Assembly: GCF_000600085.1 (NCBI RefSeq) | Contig: NZ_CP006821.1 | Coordinates: 1,054,001-1,118,000, forward strand | Direction: 5' to 3' | DNA: 64,000 nt | Source: Helicobacter pylori oki112 | GTDB taxonomy: Bacteria; Campylobacterota; Campylobacteria; Campylobacterales; Helicobacteraceae | Shown: piece by piece, positions 25,817 through 33,700 of the stretch | How the letters are laid out: each line of letters opens with the position of its first letter | Numbering within the stretch: the first letter of the stretch is position 1 | Translations under genes and position numbers: made by a program | The notes under the pieces: model-generated | What the model saw: only the letters and a program-made list of their open reading frames with translations | Database searches by the model: none | What the model was told of the DNA's origin: nothing

Positions 25817-27704
25817 TTAAAAATCCATTTCATAGTTATTGTTAGGGTTTGTGGGTTCATTGGTATTTTTGAGCGCGTTTGTGTTTTCTTGCGTGTCTTG
25901 TGTAACGGCTGTGATTTGATAGTTGCTTTGCAAGTTTTCTAAAGCTATACTTGCGCTTTTTAATAAGGTTTTAAAGCATTGTAATTCTTTCTGCAAAAAA
26001 TTAAGCGATTTTTCACAGCGTTTAATGATTTTATCCCTTTGCCCTCTCTCATAAATAGGCAAATCATTTTCATTAGCTTGCGTTAAAAATTTCAAATCTT
26101 TTGATAGCTCCATAGCTCTAGTTTCTAAGAATTCTTTTCGCTTCTTAGCAAAACAATAGTTTTCCTCTTCAAGTCTTTTTAAATGTTCTAAAAGATTAAG
26201 CCAAGCTTGTTTGTCCAATAAATTGCCTTGTGGGTTAGAATTTTTAACACTATCGTCTATCTTTTTCATTTCAAACCTAGCAATATTAACAAGTAAAGCG
26301 CTATCTTTAAAAAACTTAGCCACTAAAAACATATTGCTTTTATCAGTCAAGCTTAAATTTTGATAATTCATATACCTAAAAAATTCAAAAGCTCTTTGCG
26401 AAATACTATGTCTATCGCTTTTAAAATCTAAAGCAATTTTTTCTAAATTTTTAACAATGTTTTTACTTGTGAAAACTTTGCTCATGCTTTTTAGTTTAGT
26501 GTAAAGTTCAAAGCGTTTTTTTGAATGGGATAAATCAGCTTCTAGATCTTTGCTAAATTCTTCCTTTAAGGCTTTTAAATCTTTATAATCTTTTTCTAAA
26601 TCTATAATCTTTTTCTGTGTGGCAAAAAGTTTTTTGGTGGTATAAAGATAATCTTTTATTAAAGGGCTTTTACAGACAACCAATTTTTGAGTTTTTTTAT
26701 AAGTGTTTTTAGGGGTTAAAGATTCTTTATTTAACCATTTTATTTCTTTAAGTTGTTGGTTAAGTTCTTTTTCATTTGTTGGGGGCGTGAATTTTTCTTT
26801 TTCCCAATGTGTTTTTTCCAATAAATTTTTTAGATTATCTAAATGATCAGATAGGGCATTTTCTCTTTTTTTTCAAGCTTTCTATTTGAGAAGTTGCACT
26901 GCCCAAAACTTTATAAAAATAGTTTTCATGCCTAAAACTCTTATTGTTTCTAGCCTGTTTTTCTAGCGTATCTAACTCTGTTTCTATGTCTTTAATCGCT
27001 TTATAAATATTAGGCGTGTTAGAATATTGCAATTCGCCTTTTGAGTTAGCAAATAAATAATCTTTAAACGTTTCTCTTAATGTGTGGTAAAACTCTTTAC
27101 AGCTGTCTTTAGAATTAAAGCGTAGTTGCTTATTGGTAATTTTGTTAGTCTTGTTGATAATCACATGCGCATGCGGATTGTTTTGGTGTGTATGGAGTTT
27201 CATTATAAAAGGATAATCATAACCTAGCGTGTTAGTGAGTGTTTGATACACGCTTAATTCCAAAACTTTTAAATTTTTTTCATTACAATTTTCATCAATG
27301 CTAAACACCAGATGTAAAGCACAATTTTTAATACGGCTATTCTTTTCTAATAAGTTTTCAAATTGCTCATTCCATTGCTCTGCTATATCATCATAATCAA
27401 CTGCACTAAAAAATTCATCTCTCACTAGATCACCATGTTTAGCGGTATAATCCATCGCTCTTTTTGAATGCAAGCGTGTCATATTGCCTATGTTTTTGAT
27501 GACCACTTGTTTTTGTGGCTCTCTTAAATGCATAAATTCTTCTTGTGTCAGTTGAGTTAAATTTTTAGCAAACTTTTCCACTTCTTTATAGTAGCGTTTA
27601 GCATAAGTGTATTGTATCTTAAGCGTCTTTTTGGGCTTGATGATCTCATAATCAAAAAGCTCATCGCTTTCAAAGTCTTTACTATAACTTTTTTCTAACG
27701 CCAT
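25817..27704 (-). pseudogene. virD2: VirD2-like MOBP relaxase, out of frame at a poly-A8 tract
   Basis: The N-terminal 285 codons (26847-27704) include the relaxase metal motif HTHQNNPHAHV (H171, H173, H178, H180). After SLKKKRKCPI the frame stops. At 26866-26873 the coding strand has eight A; with seven A the frame passes on as LKKRENALSDHLDNLK into 25817-26821, giving one protein of about 630 aa, the expected size. The C-terminal part is helical and coiled-coil and ends NNNYEMDF. As sequenced, only the catalytic domain can be made; loss of the tail, likely carrying the secretion signal, should block transfer. The tract is a classic slipped-strand site. Confidence 0.85.
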
Positions 27705-27793
27705 TTTATTGTAATTTTATCCTCCCAAAAACTTTCGCTTGTTTTAACTTTCTTAGCCCTTATTCTAACATTATTATTCCCCCTTTTTAAAGT

Positions 27794-27828
27794 GCAGGAT
27801 AACACTTCAATTCCGTAAAAATTGAAGT
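27794..27828 (-). other. Predicted origin of transfer (oriT) with MOBP-type nic
   Basis: On the minus strand a perfect 9-bp inverted repeat (ACTTCAATT, 7-base loop, AATTGAAGT; plus 27804-27828) is followed at once by GTTATCCTGCAC. TATCCTG|C is the nic core of the RP4/VirD2 (MOBP) relaxase family, and repeat-then-nic is the family layout. Nicking would fall between plus-strand bases 27794 and 27795. It lies 90 bases upstream of the VirD2-like relaxase gene. Family knowledge plus sequence; cleavage not shown. Confidence 0.75.
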
Positions 27829-27920
27829 CAATTTGACCTTACAGGTGGCTAAAACACGCACTTTTAAGATATTCTTAAATCAAACTTAATCAAAAAAACT
27901 TATTTTAAAAGAATTTGGGC

Positions 27921-27926
27921 TATAAT
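27921..27926 (+). promoter_or_regulatory. -10 box for the toxin-antitoxin pair
   Basis: TATAAT 37 bases before the antitoxin ATG, in the sequence GGGCTATAATCTC, with AAGGAGTTCAAT as ribosome site downstream. Confidence 0.6.
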
Positions 27927-27962
27927 CTCTCTTAACTATCCCTTATTAAAAAGGAGTTCAAT

Positions 27963-28277
27963 ATGTCAAATATTATTACAGATTACTCGCAATACAATGA
28001 AAAGCAACTGCACAATTTCTTAAACTCCATTGAAAAACAATTGCTTAAGGCAGAAGGGGATAAAAATAAGGCGATAAAAAAAATTCAAGAGTGTGAATTG
28101 CAAGAACGAATGATCAGACAAGTTTTAGCCCAAAAACATTCTCAAGAAAAAGAACCCACACAAAGTTTGTTAAATACGATCGTCTCAAAAGATGACCCAG
28201 AATGCGATGTTTCGTTTGGAGACTTCAATGATTTTTTACAAATAGCAAAACAAGAAAGAGAAAGGCGTAATGCTTAA
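27963..28277 (+). CDS. Antitoxin of a YafQ-type pair
   Basis: 104 aa, acidic and lysine-rich, helical with a coiled N-terminal half (KQLHNFLNSIEKQLLKAEGDKNK) and a C-terminal segment DVSFGDFNDFLQIAKQER like the toxin-wrapping tail of H. pylori HP0895-type antitoxins. Overlaps the toxin start by 8 bases. Strong ribosome site. It probably stabilises the element by addiction and represses its own promoter. Confidence 0.7.
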   Translation: MSNIITDYSQYNEKQLHNFLNSIEKQLLKAEGDKNKAIKKIQECELQERMIRQVLAQKHSQEKEPTQSLLNTIVSKDDPECDVSFGDFNDFLQIAKQERERRNA

Positions 28278-28551
28278 AGTCAGAACTAAGAAAGATTTTC
28301 TTAAAGACTTTAATAAGCATATTTTATCTGGGCGTATTACAGAAAGCGATGTTGCAAGCGTTGTTGATTGCCTAAAAAAACAAAAACCACTCCAACAAAA
28401 ATATTGCGACCATGCTTTGAGTGGCAATCTTAAAGGGCTGAGAGAGTGTCATGTTAAGCCAAACTTGTTATTGATTTATGAAATCAAAAAACAAGAAAAC
28501 GAACTTGTTTTATTGCGTCTAGACACTCATAGCGAGCTATTTAAAAAGTGA
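28270..28551 (+). CDS. YafQ/RelE-superfamily mRNA interferase toxin
   Basis: 93 aa with the YafQ plan: MLKVRTKKDFLKDFNK, then DHALSGNLKGLRECHVKPNLLLIYEI, ending RLDTHSELFKK, where the late His is the catalytic position of YafQ (family pattern H-x-x-x-F). Related to the H. pylori HP0892/HP0894 toxins. Follows its antitoxin with overlap. Placed between oriT and virD4, so loss of the element would leave free toxin. Confidence 0.8.
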   Translation: MLKVRTKKDFLKDFNKHILSGRITESDVASVVDCLKKQKPLQQKYCDHALSGNLKGLRECHVKPNLLLIYEIKKQENELVLLRLDTHSELFKK

Positions 28552-28584
28552 TCAAACGCTAAAAAATTATCTACAACAATCCGT

Positions 28585-28698
28585 GCTAATTTTTAATTCA
28601 AGTCGCGCTAACTTTAAAATAGAACATGCTAATTTCTAAAAATAAGCTACGCTAAGCTACACTACAAAAATGTTAATCTTTATCTTAAATCTTGCTAA
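28585..28698. repeat. Iteron-like GCTAA direct repeats
   Basis: GCTAA occurs at 28585, 28607, 28628, 28651 and 28694; the first four are 22, 21 and 23 bases apart, i.e. about two helical turns. Three are followed by a T-rich tract. This is the 270-base gap between the toxin gene and the virD4 end. It could be a binding array for a replication or regulatory protein, or chance in AT-rich DNA. Confidence 0.35.
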
Positions 28699-28710
28699 TC
28701 ATCTAACGCA

Positions 28711-28742
28711 AATCTGTGTTACAGATTGGCGCATTCTTTTTT
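28711..28742 (+). terminator. Intrinsic terminator after the toxin-antitoxin pair
   Basis: AATCTGT, 3-base loop, ACAGATT (extended by GC pairs either side), then GCGCATTCTTTTTTT. Confidence 0.7.
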
Positions 28743-28821
28743 TAGCAACAAGGATAAGGAGTTGTAGAAAGCGATTTTTAAAAAGCAATTAAAAAATACT
28801 CATGCAAACTTTTTTAATTCA

Positions 28822-30549
28822 TCAAAACACTTCTTCATTGGGCTTGACTTCCCAGTTAATACGAGAGAGTAATTCTTTGTTTTTGAAATAATAATTCGCT
28901 TTTAACTTTAAGGGTTTAGCCTTATGACCGCTTACTAAAACGATCACTTCATCTTTATCAATATTCATAATATCTTGCGTGCTCAATAAGTCCCACGCTT
29001 CTTTTCCTATACTAGAAGTCCCTCCGGTAATGAGTTGTCCTTTTTCTGTAGAGTGGCTTCGTGTTTTTCTAGTCATCTTACCGACTTCTTCGCTCACCTG
29101 TTTAGCATATTCTAAATCATCCATTTTGAAAATTATTTTGTAAGCCACGGTGCTATTAACAATTCTTGCATCTTCTCTACCATAATATTTTTCAATAAGA
29201 GCGTTGGATTGCGTGATAAAAATTAAAACCACACCATAGCTCCTACTTAATGCTGGCATTTCTAATAAAAAAGGCAATTTACCAAAACGCACAAATTCAT
29301 CTAAAAAGAGATAAACCCTTTCTTCAAATTTCTTACTCTCTTTCAATAAAAGATTTTTAGCAATACTTTCCAAAAGGATACGGATAAGCGGTGCGAGTGT
29401 GTCAATATCTGTTTGAGCGATTTTAATATAGAGTGAAATATTGTCAGCCCTTAAATCCTCGTATTCAAAACTCATGCTATCTGTAGCGCTTTTAACTTGA
29501 TAGCTTGTAAAGACTTGCATAAAACGGCTATAAACTGATTTAATGCTTGCAAACTCTTTATCATTCGCCTTAGCCCATTTGTTCGCTTCGTTTCTAATAA
29601 TAGGATCTAACATGCCCTCTTTCATTATAATATTGCCTTGATCGTCTTTTTCTAAATTATTCACAGATCCATCATAATTTTTAGGATTTTCTGGGTCAGT
29701 ATAGACTTGTTCGGCTACTTGTTTATACCATAGCAATTCCACATTGACATTAGGTTTCATTTTTTTAACGCCATTTTCTACTTTAGCCATATAGCGCCCG
29801 TTCTCTTTAACAAAACCATTATCGCTACTTTGACATTCATATAATTCAGTATAAAATCGGCTTTGTGGATTGATTAAGGGGACATAATTTTTTATAGGAG
29901 CGCTTGCAATTTCAAAAAAGGTGCTAGTGTTATGCACACACAAATCATAAAGAGCGTAAAAGACAAATAAATTTTTAGCTTGCTGTGTCCAATGAGGGTC
30001 TTTATTTGCCCCATCTTCAGCAAAAATAGTATTACCCACTTCATCTACAAGCCTTCGCTTTCTGTTAAAATCTAATTTTTCTACAATGCGTTTATCAAAC
30101 GGATTGAATTTAAGCGTGTTATCATTTCCTAAGGGATCAAATACAAAAATTTTATTTTTTAGAACTTGTTGTCTGTAACCAGCCGTTAAATCAAACAACT
30201 CTCCTTTAATATCTAACACCACACAAGAGCTAGGCACATTTAAAAGATTAGTCACAGCCACAGCTGCGGTTTTACCACTTCCAGGAGGAGCGATAATTAA
30301 AGTAGAAAGCGGAGCATCATAATAAGTAGGCTTAAGCGAATTTAAACCTTTATACAGCCCCACACAAAAACCTTTATTAAAATTTAAGGTCATAGGATAA
30401 CTCTTAGAAGAACCTAGCGTAAAGACATCTTTGCAAGCCTTAGGGAGAGTTTTAGTGTAATAATCTTTTTGAATGCTATTAAGCTTATGGAATAAATTGC
30501 TGATTTTATCCTTAAATTTATCTCTTAATGTTTTGAATTTTTCTCTCAT
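28822..30549 (-). CDS. virD4: VirD4 coupling ATPase (cytoplasmic part)
   Basis: 575 aa with Walker A APPGSGKT (K93), DIKGEL downstream and Walker B LFLDEFVRFGKLPFL; a VirD4/TraG coupling protein that brings the relaxase-DNA complex and effector proteins to the channel. Unusually, no membrane helix is present at the N-terminus. The stop codon of the four-helix membrane gene upstream directly abuts this ATG in the same frame, so the two may be halves of one coupling protein. No other damage seen. Confidence 0.9.
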   Translation of the reverse strand: MREKFKTLRDKFKDKISNLFHKLNSIQKDYYTKTLPKACKDVFTLGSSKSYPMTLNFNKGFCVGLYKGLNSLKPTYYDAPLSTLIIAPPGSGKTAAVAVTNLLNVPSSCVVLDIKGELFDLTAGYRQQVLKNKIFVFDPLGNDNTLKFNPFDKRIVEKLDFNRKRRLVDEVGNTIFAEDGANKDPHWTQQAKNLFVFYALYDLCVHNTSTFFEIASAPIKNYVPLINPQSRFYTELYECQSSDNGFVKENGRYMAKVENGVKKMKPNVNVELLWYKQVAEQVYTDPENPKNYDGSVNNLEKDDQGNIIMKEGMLDPIIRNEANKWAKANDKEFASIKSVYSRFMQVFTSYQVKSATDSMSFEYEDLRADNISLYIKIAQTDIDTLAPLIRILLESIAKNLLLKESKKFEERVYLFLDEFVRFGKLPFLLEMPALSRSYGVVLIFITQSNALIEKYYGREDARIVNSTVAYKIIFKMDDLEYAKQVSEEVGKMTRKTRSHSTEKGQLITGGTSSIGKEAWDLLSTQDIMNIDKDEVIVLVSGHKAKPLKLKANYYFKNKELLSRINWEVKPNEEVF

Positions 30550-31107
30550 TTAAAATAATCCTTTTAAATATTTCATAAATAGCGTTAGTTTTACACTTAA
30601 AAATCCCCTAAATATAAAGGTTAAGACACAAATCACTACTAAAAAAGATAAGATCGTAAAGAAAACCTTAGGTCTTTTCTTGGCAAATTGATAAACTTCA
30701 TAAAATATATACCCTATAAAAATAGGCAATAGCGTAAAGCTAGAGACAACAAGCATTAGAGGTAAAAACAAAATTAAGAACAAGCCTTTAAGAATATTAA
30801 AAATCCTATATTCGTATTTAATAATATCTTTCATTTCAGCCCAAACTGCCTTGCCATGACTATCCATATTGCGCCCATTAAAAAATAAGTAGGCTGTCAA
30901 AAATAGCGGTAATAACGCACAAAAGAATGAAAAATAAATCTCAAATTTAAAATGGGGAAAATTATGTAGATTAATAATAATCTTTTTTAGATAGTTATAA
31001 CTCGCTAAAAAACTAGGAAAATCTAAGAAATAATGCGATACACCTAAAAAAATAAAAGGAATGGCTAAAATAGAAATGATATAGCAATAAGGCTTATAAA
31101 TTTGCAT
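30550..31107 (-). CDS. Four-helix membrane protein, probable N-terminal membrane domain of VirD4
   Basis: 185 aa with hydrophobic segments near residues 10-30, 58-75, 108-135 and 148-170. It ends LKGLF-TAA immediately followed by the virD4 ATG in the same reading frame. Known VirD4 proteins carry their membrane helices in the same chain, so this is either a natural two-gene split or a fusion broken by one stop codon. Begins directly after the 96-aa gene. Confidence 0.65.
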   Translation of the reverse strand: MQIYKPYCYIISILAIPFIFLGVSHYFLDFPSFLASYNYLKKIIINLHNFPHFKFEIYFSFFCALLPLFLTAYLFFNGRNMDSHGKAVWAEMKDIIKYEYRIFNILKGLFLILFLPLMLVVSSFTLLPIFIGYIFYEVYQFAKKRPKVFFTILSFLVVICVLTFIFRGFLSVKLTLFMKYLKGLF

Positions 31108-31398
31108 TTATTCTACTTTGATTTTATTATCTAATAAACTCATAAAATGCATAAAATCATTCTCAAAACTCTCATCTTTCATAAACTCTTCAAACTCCTC
31201 TTCGCTTTTAACCCAAACTTCACTAATATATTCCATTAAAAGAGTGAAATTTTCTTTTAGATTTTCTTGTAATATTTTTGCTTGATTTCCATCTTTTAGA
31301 AAATGGGGAGCATTGATAATGCTTTGAGAACTTTTAATAATAGATGCCATTTTTTCTAAATAATTTCTAATCAAATCAATATCAGTTTCTTTTGTCAT
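31108..31398 (-). CDS. Small acidic helical protein, unknown
   Basis: 96 aa, acidic C-terminal half (VKSEEEFEEFMKDESFEN), no membrane segment. Start overlaps the stop of the MobC-like gene by four bases (ATGA), and the next gene follows without gap, so it belongs to the virB11-virD4 transcription unit. No family recognised. Confidence 0.6.
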   Translation of the reverse strand: MTKETDIDLIRNYLEKMASIIKSSQSIINAPHFLKDGNQAKILQENLKENFTLLMEYISEVWVKSEEEFEEFMKDESFENDFMHFMSLLDNKIKVE

Positions 31399-31850
31399 AA
31401 ATTCATCCCTTTAAAAATTTTCTTATCCCCTTTTAAACAATGTGCTACGATGAAAGCGCTTTTTTTGATAGCTAGGTTTAAAATTTTTGTTTTTTCACTC
31501 CAAGTTTTCAGCTGTATTTCAATATCTTGCAATAAGCCAAAATGGATAACATTTTCTCCTAAAAGCGCCGCATTATTTAAATGGTAAGCAATCTGGTTAA
31601 AATTAGAACAAGTCGCATTCAATGAGCTATAAAGCATCGCTAAACTGCCTAAAGCGCTTGTGATTTTTTGCTGTTTGTAGAAACTAATTTGGCTATTTAA
31701 AATAAGATTTTCTACAATTTTGGTGTAAGACTTGTTATGCCTAGTTTTTAAATCTTTTAAAATTTGGACACATCTAACATCCAATAAAAATTCCATCCTT
31801 TTAGCGCCCTCTTTTTGTTTAGATTTTCTGTAAAGTCTTGGATTTTTCAT
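31395..31850 (-). CDS. MobC-like relaxosome accessory protein
   Basis: 151 aa. The first half reads as a ribbon-helix-helix (MEFLLDVRCVQILKDLKTRHNKSYTKIVENLIL) and the middle has the MobC hallmark NFNQIAYHLN (family form N-x-N-Q-I-A-x-x-L-N). MobC proteins open oriT and help the relaxase. Here it lies between virB11 and virD4, about 3.5 kb from the relaxase gene, in the opposite direction to the intervening toxin pair. Confidence 0.65.
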   Translation of the reverse strand: MKNPRLYRKSKQKEGAKRMEFLLDVRCVQILKDLKTRHNKSYTKIVENLILNSQISFYKQQKITSALGSLAMLYSSLNATCSNFNQIAYHLNNAALLGENVIHFGLLQDIEIQLKTWSEKTKILNLAIKKSAFIVAHCLKGDKKIFKGMNL

Positions 31851-31910
31851 AACACCAACTCCTTTTTAAATTCGTTTTTAACATTTAAAACATCATCAAT
31901 TATCCTATCG

Positions 31911-32786
31911 CTACCTTTTTTTGATTTGGATAACATAGTCCATACCAGTGCAAAAATAATCTAAAAGCGTTTCTTTAGGTGTAGGCTTACCGCCTTTATT
32001 CAAGTTTATATTCTGACAAATAGCTATAAAAGCATCTACCACGCTATTAGCATGTAAGGTGCTTATCATTCCGCTATGCCCAGTATTTGCTAAACGCAAA
32101 AATAACGCAGTGTTATGCGTGTCAATTTCGCCTAATAATAATCTATCAGGAGACATTCTCATAGCCGCATTTAAGCCATCTTCATAAGTAAAAAATCCGC
32201 TCCCACTTTTATCTACTAAAATATTAACTTGGTCTTCATTACTGATTTTCAACTCAGGACTATCTTCAATAGTAACCACCCTTTCGTTTTTGGGAATATT
32301 TTCAATCAAAGAATTAACAAAGCTAGTCTTACCACTAGCTGTGCCACCACTGATTAAAATATTTTTACCTGCACTTACTAAGTTAAGTAAAAAATCATAG
32401 GTAATGTTTTTAGCCAGACATTTCTCACTTAATTTAAAAGCGTTAATTTCAAACTTAAAATTACTAGGCACTCTAATATTGATAGAGATATTAGAACTAG
32501 CAATAATGCTAGGGTGTAATGCGTTAATTCTAATTTGCGTGTAAGGCAAAGAAGTGTTTAACTTAGGCGTTTTTAGAGTGAATTTTTGGTTTCTAAAAAT
32601 GGCTAATTGCTCACAAAAAACCAACAAATAATCATTGGTAAATTTTTCATTAAAACACCTCACTTTTTCCTTTGGGCGGTGCAAGAAATACTCTTTTTCT
32701 TTATTAAAAACCACTTCATTTAAATTAGGCTGGCTTAAAATAGGCATAAAGTCATCAAGGTAACTTTTTAAAAGATTAGAAATCAT
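31911..32786 (-). CDS. virB11: VirB11 hexameric secretion ATPase
   Basis: 291 aa. Walker A GGTASGKT (K153), Asp box VVTIEDSPELKI, Walker B-like RMSPDRLLLGEID and His box TGHSGMISTLHAN are all present in order. Powers pilus assembly and substrate transfer with VirB4 and VirD4 at the inner-membrane base. The start overlaps the preceding small gene by one base. Intact. Confidence 0.93.
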   Translation of the reverse strand: MISNLLKSYLDDFMPILSQPNLNEVVFNKEKEYFLHRPKEKVRCFNEKFTNDYLLVFCEQLAIFRNQKFTLKTPKLNTSLPYTQIRINALHPSIIASSNISINIRVPSNFKFEINAFKLSEKCLAKNITYDFLLNLVSAGKNILISGGTASGKTSFVNSLIENIPKNERVVTIEDSPELKISNEDQVNILVDKSGSGFFTYEDGLNAAMRMSPDRLLLGEIDTHNTALFLRLANTGHSGMISTLHANSVVDAFIAICQNINLNKGGKPTPKETLLDYFCTGMDYVIQIKKR

Positions 32787-33085
32787 TATGGCTCTCCTTG
32801 ATGATTACCAAAATCCCTTAACATTTTTTTTTGAAGTTCAATGCGCTCTTTTTCTCTTTTATCTTCTATTCTTTTAGCTAAAAAATATAGATGGTGTATT
32901 TTGGAAAGCCTTTTATTATTAGCTTTAATTTCTAGGTTTTTTTCACAAATTTCGTGTTTTTCTAGTAAGTATTCTTGGTAGATTTTATGGCTTGTGAGTT
33001 TTAGATTAGATAACTCTTTTTCTAAATCCAGTTTATCTAATTCATTAAGCTCTAATTTTAATAATTTGTCTAATTTTTCTTTCAT
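32786..33085 (-). CDS. Small coiled-coil protein, unknown (1 of 3)
   Basis: 99 aa, very rich in Leu, Glu and Lys with heptad-like spacing (LDKLLKLELNELDKLDLEKEL). No membrane segment. Tightly packed between virB11 and two similar small genes, with 4-base overlap upstream. Probably a structural or scaffolding partner of the secretion ATPases; not recognised. Confidence 0.6.
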   Translation of the reverse strand: MKEKLDKLLKLELNELDKLDLEKELSNLKLTSHKIYQEYLLEKHEICEKNLEIKANNKRLSKIHHLYFLAKRIEDKREKERIELQKKMLRDFGNHQGEP

Positions 33086-33345
33086 AATTGTTTCCTTAAG
33101 TTTTCTAGTTCTTTTAATAAACTATTGAGTTCTTGCTGTTTTTGTTCACACAACCTATAAGTCTCATCAAATTTTTTTTGGATTTCAACATTTTTGCTCA
33201 CATAGGAGGCATAAAAATCTAAATCCTTAATTTTAGAATTTCTAGGCTTTTTAGGTTTTTTATCTTTTTTAGGCGCTTCTAAAATGGGCCGCTCTTCATT
33301 TAAATGAGCAAGCTTTTTATCGCAATTAAAATTTCCATCAATCAT
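33082..33345 (-). CDS. Small lysine-rich coiled-coil protein, unknown (2 of 3)
   Basis: 87 aa. A basic patch (KKDKKPKKPRNSKIK) near residue 27 precedes a coiled-coil (VEIQKKFDETYRLCEQKQQEL). Overlaps both neighbours by a few bases, so translation is coupled. Function unknown. Confidence 0.6.
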   Translation of the reverse strand: MIDGNFNCDKKLAHLNEERPILEAPKKDKKPKKPRNSKIKDLDFYASYVSKNVEIQKKFDETYRLCEQKQQELNSLLKELENLRKQL

Positions 33346-33631
33346 TGTTATAAGTCCTTTCTATATCAAAAATAATTTCAAGTGGTTTCTCGTTTTGGAT
33401 AATCTTTTTTGAAAAATGCTCTTCGGTATTTAAAATTTCTGAAACTAGCCTTTCAGTAATACTTGCTTGCATTCTGGATCTTAACTCTTTGGTTTCATTT
33501 TCTAGGCGTTTATCCATAACTTTTCTTAATTCCATTTGTGCCTCTACTACTTTTTTGCAAAGCTCCACATATTCTGCATCTTTGCTTTCTTCTAGAGTGT
33601 TCAGTAATTCTTCTTCAGGGTTGAGTTCCAT
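33338..33631 (-). CDS. Small acidic coiled-coil protein, unknown (3 of 3)
   Basis: 97 aa, acidic start (MELNPEEELLNTLEESKDAEY), helical throughout. Separated from virB10 by about 70 bases with AT-rich sequence. It overlaps the next small gene by 8 bases. Function unknown. Confidence 0.6.
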   Translation of the reverse strand: MELNPEEELLNTLEESKDAEYVELCKKVVEAQMELRKVMDKRLENETKELRSRMQASITERLVSEILNTEEHFSKKIIQNEKPLEIIFDIERTYNND

Positions 33632-33700
33632 TGGTAATCCTTATGTTTAATATTGTATTTTAATTTTACACTATTTAGAATAAAATTATTATTAATAATG

